From Litchfieldia alkalitelluris (GTDB taxonomy: Bacteria > Bacillota > Bacilli > Bacillales > Salisediminibacteriaceae), in assembly GCF_002153425.1 (NCBI RefSeq), contig NZ_KZ119600.1:217072-281071 (forward strand): 64,000 nt of DNA, written 5' to 3'. Positions 58,701-64,000 of the stretch are shown here, piece by piece (positions within the stretch are counted from its first letter, which is position 1; every line of letters starts with the position of its first letter). The notes under the pieces were generated by a model. It made no database searches. It was not told the origin of the DNA and saw only the letters and a list, made by a program, of their open reading frames with translations. The position numbers and the translations under genes were made by a program.

Positions 58701-59461
58701 TAGTAATAGGAGAGTTTTCTAGAAATGCTTCACATTTTAATGTTGAATTTTCATCTCAACTAGGCTCCCGATACGAATTTTTCTCTAGTGATTTTTCAGA
58801 AGAGGGTGAACCAACTCTAGAGCTGGCATATGCACTAACCGTCCATAAAGCACAAGGGAGCGAATTTGGGAAGGTCTTTGTTATTATTCCTGAAAATTGT
58901 CCACTTATATCACCAGAAATGTTATATACAGCCTTAACTAGACAAAAAGAAAAAGTCATCATTCTCCATCAAGGGTTACGAAGTAGTTTATTAAAATATT
59001 CTTCTGCTCAATACTCTGAAACAGCAAGAAGATACACAAACTTATTTGAAAAACCACAAATGATTCAATTTGAAGGGACATTCTTAGAGCAGCGGCTTAT
59101 CCATCGTACAACAAGAGGTGATTTAGTTCGTTCAAAATCAGAGGTCATTATCGCAGATATTTTACATTCTCATGGAATTGAATATGAATATGAAATTCCA
59201 CTAGTAAAAGGAAATTCAACAAAATATCCAGACTTTACAATCGAAGATGATGATACAGGAAACACCCTTTTTTGGGAACATTGTGGAATGATGTTTGATG
59301 AAGGATATAAGAGAAGATGGGAACGGAATTTACAATGGTATCGTGACCAAGGTATTAAGCCGATTGATGAGGGTGGCGAACTAATCATAACTCAAGACAA
59401 TGAAAACGGTGGAATAGATGCCGCGAAAATAAAAGAGATAATTAGTAATCTGTTTGATTAA
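55742..59461 (+). CDS. Large RecD-like helicase with C-terminal nuclease domain
   Basis: I do not know a name for this 1239-residue protein. Residues 1-600 have no domain I recognise; a charged helical stretch (EERKKEEKARTEKAA) precedes a superfamily 1 helicase core: Walker A IGPAGTGKTTLL near 633, VDEASML near 717, GDPKQLPPIGPGRP near 745, TPVKNSLYGVKSINR near 905, and the RecD-type AYALTVHKAQGSEFGKV near 1030 with LYTALTRQ. The last 120 residues look like a PD-(D/E)XK nuclease: RSKSEVIIADIL (1129), KYPDFTIED (1160) and FWEHCG (1177). A helicase plus nuclease next to a restriction operon suggests phage defence. ATG follows AAAGGAGAA. Confidence 0.8.
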   Translation: MEKKSYPLKHLSIRVPWHDNGWKGTVCHNPRKNTACLKLKRISESKDDVQEESVAGQSIEDLSPSEWPCCIGERGMFMAPFEYTKRVNHPYVNSSKNTHGHMKETTLRFPVYSAAAIPFRWMLKESRTELTKSYPIVIDEEREPKLSFTSIWWQEKHNQQQILNNFMNHIKDESLVFFYAKQVPHVEDNRRILIGVGRINHIGDLTEYEYKSDGMKSMLWERMIQHSIRPDFVDGFILPYQEIFDYVEENPEYDISNMIAFAPSDKMVEFSYATEHVSHDGAIESLISIANALQEIKKKFDGPWESCLQWIDNRLSEAWQLRGPYPGLGSALTAFGVGLGSFVAKTLEEQLEEEQDVWELVEEMFQKPEKLLPPYLARHIGKSLFQVWNTLPNTRKKLLKLVSRFEFSNEHAKLAFIKAEREQENVKLTDEEILENPYVLYEKTRLLVDPISVFTIDKGVYPTESILQDYPYLHGFSMDSPLDEKRIRAFSVYFLEASTEEGHTLLPYTSVIHKIRECALTPACEVHEDIMLGVENFFSKVIDIVEMSDGTKAYQLSRIAEMSQLIRDRISARISQKAKRHVINVDWRVKIDSIFKDISILVNEERKKEEKARTEKAAILQELAESRFSVLIGPAGTGKTTLLSILIDQEEIKKGEVLLLAPTGKARVRMEQVTSGSHIKAYTVAQFLGKTKRYDFKNYRYQLKHEPGERCPETVIVDEASMLTEEMMAALLESLKGVKRLIFVGDPKQLPPIGPGRPFVDIVSKLKPTNVDSIFPKVGQGYGQLTVTRRQNEEEVQEREDLRLAQWFSGNESNVDDDFFDTSISFTDSETLQFYQWENEEDLPGLLKEVLVKELELDSTQDEKKFEKTLGGMENDKGYINFYSDTRNKDSKTSQSAVKQVEDWQILTPVKNSLYGVKSINREIHHSFKKGRIEQAQKTFNRFFPKPRGSEQVVYGDKVINTRNHKRNYVWPSEAASKYIANGEIGLVIGEFSRNASHFNVEFSSQLGSRYEFFSSDFSEEGEPTLELAYALTVHKAQGSEFGKVFVIIPENCPLISPEMLYTALTRQKEKVIILHQGLRSSLLKYSSAQYSETARRYTNLFEKPQMIQFEGTFLEQRLIHRTTRGDLVRSKSEVIIADILHSHGIEYEYEIPLVKGNSTKYPDFTIEDDDTGNTLFWEHCGMMFDEGYKRRWERNLQWYRDQGIKPIDEGGELIITQDNENGGIDAAKIKEIISNLFD

Positions 59462-59479
59462 CTGATTAGTTATAAGTGT

Positions 59480-59521
59480 AAAAGACTCCCCATCTACTAC
59501 GTCAAGATAGGGGAATCTTTT
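59480..59521 (+). terminator. Terminator after the helicase-nuclease gene
   Basis: AAAGACTCCCC-ATCT pairs with AGATAGGGGAATCTTT and is followed by TTAT. Confidence 0.85.
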
Positions 59522-59635
59522 ATTTATGCTTTTCTATCAGCTGCTAGAGGAAGTAGTGCTGATTTATCAATTGCTTCAGATAGCTCGTTAGAGAACTAGA
59601 TAATTATATTAAATGGGTAAAATTTACTTATTATT

Positions 59636-59644
59636 TGTTATAAT
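59636..59644 (+). promoter_or_regulatory. Extended -10 promoter of the restriction operon
   Basis: TG-T-TATAAT at 59636-59644 is a perfect extended -10, 38 bases before the SNF2 start. No good -35 is seen. It indicates that the operon is transcribed separately from the helicase-nuclease gene. Confidence 0.6.
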
Positions 59645-59682
59645 GAAGGTAAGTAATGAGATGCAGGTAAGGGGGCTTGGCT

Positions 59683-62600
59683 ATGGAAATTTTCAACAAT
59701 ACTTCTAAAATTGTTAAAGATGATCTGGTTAAAGAAATAACACCTGGGAGTCGTATTTCTATCGCAGCTGCTTATTTCTCTATATATGCTTACCAAGAGC
59801 TAAAAACACAACTAAAAGATATAGAATCTTTGGAATTTATCTTTACTTCTCCCACATTTGTTACTGAGAAATTTCCAAAAGAGAGACGAGAATTTTATAT
59901 ACCAAGATTAAAGAGAGAAACTAGTGTATATGGTACTGAATTTGAAGTGAAATTAAGAAATGAATTAACTCAAAAATCAATTGCTCGAGAATGTGCAGAA
60001 TGGATTCAGCAAAAGGTTACCTTTAAAAGTAATTCTACGCAAGACAGCATGGGTGGATTTCTAAATCTTCAATCAAGTGATAAGCAAATTACATATATGC
60101 CCTTAAGTGGATTTACTACAGTAGATATAGGTTGTGAACGAGGAAACAATGTTTACAATATGGTAAATAAGTTTGACGCACCTTTTAGTAATGAATACAT
60201 ACGATTGTTTAATGATATTTGGAGTGACAAAAGCCGTCTGCAGGATGTTACTGAACAAGTCATAGAGATTATTTCTACTGTTTACCAAGAAAATTCTCCT
60301 GAGCTAATTTATTTTATGACACTATATAACATATTTAATGAGTTTTTAGAGGACATAACAGAGGATGTATTACCAAACGAAGCTACTGGATTCAAGGAGA
60401 GTACTGTATGGAATAAGCTCTACAACTTCCAAAAAGATGCTGCACTGGCTATCATTAATAAATTAGAGCAATATAATGGTTGTATTCTAGCAGATAGTGT
60501 TGGACTTGGTAAAACATTCACTTCGTTAGCAGTTATAAAATATTATGAAAATCGTAACAAGAATGTTCTTGTACTTTGTCCAAAGAAGCTGAAAGACAAT
60601 TGGCTCACATTCAGAGGGAATTTAATTAATAATCCCCTTGCTAAAGACCGTTTAAGGTATGATGTTCTCTTTCATACAGATTTGTCACGCGAAAAAGGCG
60701 ACTCCGTGATTGGCTTACCTCTTGACCGCATAAATTGGGGGAATTATGACTTAGTAGTAATTGATGAATCTCATAACTTTCGTAATGGTGGTGCTACATC
60801 TGGGGAGTTTGGAGAAAAAGAAAATCGGTATTTAAAGTTGCTTAATAAAGTAATTAAACCAGGTGTAAAAACAAAAGTCTTAATGCTATCGGCAACCCCA
60901 GTAAATAATCGTTTTCTTGATTTAAGAAATCAATTAGCTCTTGCATATGAAGGCCATTCTGACTTGATCAATAAAAAGCTAAATACAAAAACAGATATTG
61001 ATACTATTTTTAGACAAGCACAGAAAGTATATAACTCCTGGAGTAAACAACCACCCGAGACACGTACTACAAGTTCATTGCTAAAACAATTAGATTTTGA
61101 TTTTTTTGAAGTGCTTGATAGCGTCACAATAGCCCGCTCAAGGAAGCATATTCAACGTTACTATGACACTACTGAAATTGGTAGTTTTCCAAAACGCAAT
61201 GAACCTATTTCTAGACGTCCTAAATTAACTACTTTAAATAATGCAATTAACTATGAACAGGTATATGATCAGCTTTCTCAATTAAATTTATCTTTGTATA
61301 CACCAACTAATTATATACTCCCAAGTAGGTTGAGTAATTATATTGATTTAGATTCGGAAGATAGCAACCGCCTTTCTCAAAGTGGACGTGAAGAGGGTAT
61401 TCGCCGTTTGATGAGTATCAATTTGTTAAAACGAATGGAAAGTTCAGTCCACTCTTTTAAATTAACTGTTAAGCGTATTTATAATCAAATAATAGAAACA
61501 TTGAATGTCATAAAAGAATTTCGTACTAGCAAGGATATAACAATACAAGATTATAGCTCCTTTGATGAATTTGACTTAGATGACCAAAATATAGATTTAT
61601 TTACAGTGGGAAAAAAATATAGAATTGATATAAACGATATAGATTATTTATCCTGGCAACAGGATCTAGTTGCGGATAAAGAGATTTTGGAGTTATTAAT
61701 TTTAATGGTTGAAGACATCACTCCAGAATTTGATTGTAAGTTGAATGAACTTATAGAAGTTATCAGTCAGAAGGTTACAAAACCTATAAACAATGATAAT
61801 AAAAAGGTTATTGTTTTTACAGCATTTTCAGATACAGCCGAATATTTATATGAAAATATTAGTAGCTACGTAAAGGAAAAATTCGTGTTAAATAGTGCAC
61901 TAATCACTGGTTCTATTGAGGGCAAAACCACAATTTCTAGGTTTCGTAATGATATGAACACTATCTTAACTTGTTTCTCGCCTGTTTCTAAAGACAAAGC
62001 CCTAGTTATGCCAAATGATAAAAACGATATTGATATCTTAATAGCCACTGATTGTATTTCTGAAGGTCAGAACTTACAGGACTGTGATTACTGTATTAAT
62101 TATGACATACATTGGAATCCTGTACGTATCATTCAGCGTTTTGGACGTATAGACCGTATCGGTAGTAAAAACTCAGTTATACAGTTAGTCAATTTTTGGC
62201 CTGATATAACACTAGATGATTATATAAATTTAAAAAGTCGTGTAGAATCTCGAATGCGTATCTCTGTTATGACATCAACAGGTGATGACGATTATATTAA
62301 TCAGGATGAAAATGGAGACCTAATTTATAGACGGAAACAATTGGAAAAACTGCAAGATGAAGTAGTCGATCTTGAAGAAATGACAACGGGTATTTCAATT
62401 ATGGACCTTGGGTTAAATGAATTTCGTATGGATTTACTTGCATATATAAAAGAAAACCCGAATCTCGAGAGAACTCCTCTTGGAATTCATGCGGTTGTTG
62501 CTGGAGAAACTCCAGGAGTTATTTTTGTCTTGAAAAATACAAATAAATTAGGTAGTGGAGAAAGTCATAATCGTTTACATCCATTCTATATCGTATATAT

Positions 62601-62916
62601 TTCAGACGAGGGTGAGGTTGTTACCAATCATCTTGAACCGAAAGAAATTTTAGATTTAATGAGATATTTAACGCGTGATAGAAAAGATGCTGATATGAAG
62701 GTTTGCCGTATTTTTAACAAGGAAACTAATGACGGTAAAAATATGAAACGAATATCAAATTTATTGCATGCAGCAATTTCAACCATTATCAGTGTTAAAG
62801 AAGAAAGTGATTTAGACAGTTTTTTTGGAACAGATCAAACAACATTCTTAACAGATACTATTTCTGGTCTTGATGATTTTGAGTTAATCTGTTTTATGGT
62901 GGTGTTAAAATGTTAA
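59683..62916 (+). CDS. SNF2-type helicase with PLD-like N-terminal region
   Basis: This protein of about 1077 residues has an N-terminal region (1-190) that resembles the phospholipase-D-like segment found in front of such helicases (AAYFSIYAYQELKTQL, TTVDIGCERGNNVYNMVNKF), but I see no HxK motif, so it is probably not a nuclease. Then comes an SNF2/DEAD core: ADSVGLGKTF near 270, VIDESHNF near 360, LSATPVNN near 402, and the second RecA domain with TDCISEGQNLQ near 788 and QRFGRIDRIGS near 817. It would translocate on DNA and act with the methylase downstream. ATG at 59683 follows AAGGGGG. It overlaps the DUF4391 gene by seven bases. Confidence 0.87.
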   Translation: MEIFNNTSKIVKDDLVKEITPGSRISIAAAYFSIYAYQELKTQLKDIESLEFIFTSPTFVTEKFPKERREFYIPRLKRETSVYGTEFEVKLRNELTQKSIARECAEWIQQKVTFKSNSTQDSMGGFLNLQSSDKQITYMPLSGFTTVDIGCERGNNVYNMVNKFDAPFSNEYIRLFNDIWSDKSRLQDVTEQVIEIISTVYQENSPELIYFMTLYNIFNEFLEDITEDVLPNEATGFKESTVWNKLYNFQKDAALAIINKLEQYNGCILADSVGLGKTFTSLAVIKYYENRNKNVLVLCPKKLKDNWLTFRGNLINNPLAKDRLRYDVLFHTDLSREKGDSVIGLPLDRINWGNYDLVVIDESHNFRNGGATSGEFGEKENRYLKLLNKVIKPGVKTKVLMLSATPVNNRFLDLRNQLALAYEGHSDLINKKLNTKTDIDTIFRQAQKVYNSWSKQPPETRTTSSLLKQLDFDFFEVLDSVTIARSRKHIQRYYDTTEIGSFPKRNEPISRRPKLTTLNNAINYEQVYDQLSQLNLSLYTPTNYILPSRLSNYIDLDSEDSNRLSQSGREEGIRRLMSINLLKRMESSVHSFKLTVKRIYNQIIETLNVIKEFRTSKDITIQDYSSFDEFDLDDQNIDLFTVGKKYRIDINDIDYLSWQQDLVADKEILELLILMVEDITPEFDCKLNELIEVISQKVTKPINNDNKKVIVFTAFSDTAEYLYENISSYVKEKFVLNSALITGSIEGKTTISRFRNDMNTILTCFSPVSKDKALVMPNDKNDIDILIATDCISEGQNLQDCDYCINYDIHWNPVRIIQRFGRIDRIGSKNSVIQLVNFWPDITLDDYINLKSRVESRMRISVMTSTGDDDYINQDENGDLIYRRKQLEKLQDEVVDLEEMTTGISIMDLGLNEFRMDLLAYIKENPNLERTPLGIHAVVAGETPGVIFVLKNTNKLGSGESHNRLHPFYIVYISDEGEVVTNHLEPKEILDLMRYLTRDRKDADMKVCRIFNKETNDGKNMKRISNLLHAAISTIISVKEESDLDSFFGTDQTTFLTDTISGLDDFELICFMVVLKC

Positions 62917-63536
62917 TATTTCCAAAAAAGTCTAAAGTTGGACGCATCATGCCAAAAGAAGCCTTTTACAAACACCTTACACTAAAAGGTGATATTCGAG
63001 AAAAGTTCGTTTCTGATATTAAACGAATCGTGTTAGAGTATAAACTATCACCTGATACACTAAATGTGGAGAAAGGTGAAGAAGTAGCTGAAATCTTGGT
63101 GCTTTCACTTGAACTAAAGAAGAAAGAGCTTGATTATCGAACAGTTGAGGCTATTGCAAGGCAAAATTCGCATAAACTTCTTTTCATAATTAAGTATCAA
63201 GACCAGTTTCAGTTATCACTATATTATAAGAAGATATATAAAACTGACTGGATACCTGAACAAGATATTTCTCTGAATATGACTGGTCTTAATCTTGATT
63301 CAGTTTGGAATGGTTTAGTTGAGCAAGTAGCATTAAGAGAGGATATAAAAATTGCTCAGAATAATATTAGTGTTTCTGAAAGGCTAGAACAACAAGAGAG
63401 AATAATAAAATTACAAAAAGAAATAGACAAATTAGAGAAAGCCTCAAGAAATGAAAAACAACCAAAAAAGAGATTTGAGTTGTATACGAAATTACAAGAT
63501 TTAAGAAAGAAATTAGAGAAAGAGAAAGGAGATTGA
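62910..63536 (+). CDS. DUF4391-family protein
   Basis: This 208-residue protein matches the DUF4391 pattern as I recall it: an N-terminal alpha-beta domain (FYKHLTLKGDIREKFVSDIKRI, residues 19-40; EILVLSLELKKKELDYRTVEAI; KLLFIIKYQDQFQLSLYY) and a C-terminal coiled coil (160-205, highly charged). The family is usually found between an SNF2-type helicase and a type III methylase; its role is unknown. The start overlaps the end of the helicase gene, so translation is coupled. Confidence 0.82.
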   Translation: MLIFPKKSKVGRIMPKEAFYKHLTLKGDIREKFVSDIKRIVLEYKLSPDTLNVEKGEEVAEILVLSLELKKKELDYRTVEAIARQNSHKLLFIIKYQDQFQLSLYYKKIYKTDWIPEQDISLNMTGLNLDSVWNGLVEQVALREDIKIAQNNISVSERLEQQERIIKLQKEIDKLEKASRNEKQPKKRFELYTKLQDLRKKLEKEKGD

Positions 63537-63538
63537 AA

Positions 63539-64000
63539 ATGGATAAACTTAAAATGCAGTCAACAAATAAAGTGGCTGAGAATGTAAAAAAAATTGCTGA
63601 ACTGTTTCCCAACACACTGACTGAAGTTATTAGAGGATATCGAGAAGATGGATCACAAATCGTAGAGCGTGCAATAGATTTTGAAATGCTAAGACAAGAA
63701 TTATCCGACGTATTAGTAGAAGGTCCAGAGGAACGATACCAATTCACATGGCCAGATAAGAAGAAGTCGGTTCTGCTAGCTAATTCTCCTATAAATAAAA
63801 CTTTAAGGCCATACCGAGAAGAAAGTGTAGATTTTGAAGAGACTAAAAATTTATATATAGAAGGCGATAATCTCGATGCACTTAAGTTACTTCAAGAAAC
63901 ATATCTAGGAAAAGTGAAAATAATTTACATTGATCCTCCCTATAATACTGGGAAGGATTTTATATATGAAGATGATTTTGAACAACTAGAGAAAGATTAT
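63539..64000 (+). CDS. Type III restriction-modification methylase (Mod), 5' part
   Basis: The gene starts at the ATG at 63539, eight bases after AAAGGAG, and runs off the window end (154 codons seen). The text NLYIEGDNLDALKLLQETYL followed by KIIYIDPPYNTGKDFIY contains the SAM motif and catalytic motif IV DPPY of N6-adenine/N4-cytosine methyltransferases of the type III Mod (beta) class. It is the third gene of the operon. A Res-type helicase gene would be expected next, outside the window. Methylation of a short asymmetric site is the likely role. Confidence 0.9.
   Translation, partial: MDKLKMQSTNKVAENVKKIAELFPNTLTEVIRGYREDGSQIVERAIDFEMLRQELSDVLVEGPEERYQFTWPDKKKSVLLANSPINKTLRPYREESVDFEETKNLYIEGDNLDALKLLQETYLGKVKIIYIDPPYNTGKDFIYEDDFEQLEKDY

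Noticed and set aside
59683-60250. Active phospholipase-D nuclease at the SNF2 N-terminus
   Set aside because: No HxK(x)4D motif is visible, so at most a degenerate PLD-like domain.

Overview
The window looks like chromosome from a low-GC, spore-former-type Bacillaceae. The order thiL-tsaE-tsaB-rimI-tsaD, then ydiF, moaC, rex, ydiK, ydiL, groES-groEL matches, from memory, the ydi/groESL district of Bacillus subtilis, but tatAy-tatCy are absent between rex and ydiK. A CIRCE operator and TTG starts on groES and ydiL fit Bacillus. The intergenic repeat core (CTCGCTTTCCGCGGGCGG...) is, as I recall, common in alkaliphilic or halotolerant Bacillus relatives. The species cannot be fixed from this sequence alone.

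1-4.0 kb: 3' end of a 23S rRNA gene, a 5S gene and terminator, a MITE-like palindromic repeat, a second decayed copy of the 5S end plus terminator plus repeat, a 12-unit array of 51-bp hairpin repeats, and an ISL3-type insertion sequence with an 8-bp target duplication whose transposase carries one in-frame TAG. 4.0-9.0 kb (minus strand): a likely amidoligase/peptidase cassette, made of a leaderless gamma-glutamyltransferase homologue, an ATP-grasp ligase fused to an M20-like domain that has lost its metal ligands, and an N-formylglutamate amidohydrolase homologue overlapping it by one base. 9.4-14.4 kb: a trans-sulfuration PLP enzyme and the thiL/t6A operon. 14.5-18.4 kb: a decayed hairpin cluster, a dense DnaA-box cluster running into a membrane-bound alkaline-phosphatase-like gene, and a roughly 20-unit array of 51-bp hairpin repeats. 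18.5-27.5 kb: conserved core (ydiF, moaC, rex, MFS exporter, ydiK, ydiL, groESL), with a third 51-bp array after rex.

27.5-47.1 kb lies between two related phage-type integrases in the same orientation. It holds what look like extra copies of housekeeping genes (RNase J, 6-phosphofructokinase, class II aldolase), prfC (RF3), helD, two SulP-UspA pairs in inverted orientation, two related SAM methyltransferases, a CBS protein, tRNA-Asn and a CPBP protease. I read it as an accessory region, possibly one or more integrated elements, but no matching att repeats were found. 47.2-52.8 kb: two excisionase-like genes, each behind a ~110-bp leader palindrome; a three-gene tyrosine-recombinase operon (recombinase-in-trio type) behind a terminator-like hairpin; and a recombinase fragment.

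53.0-64.0 kb: two tandem recombinase homologues that both lack the nucleophilic tyrosine, then a 1239-residue RecD-like helicase with a C-terminal PD-(D/E)XK-type nuclease domain, then an operon of SNF2 helicase, DUF4391 protein and the start of a type III DNA methyltransferase (truncated by the window edge). This end looks like a defence island. The strongest candidates for something undescribed are the 51-bp hairpin arrays of identical period but unrelated sequence, the tandem nucleophile-less recombinases next to the helicase/restriction genes, the amidoligase with a dead M20 domain, and the excisionase leader palindromes.
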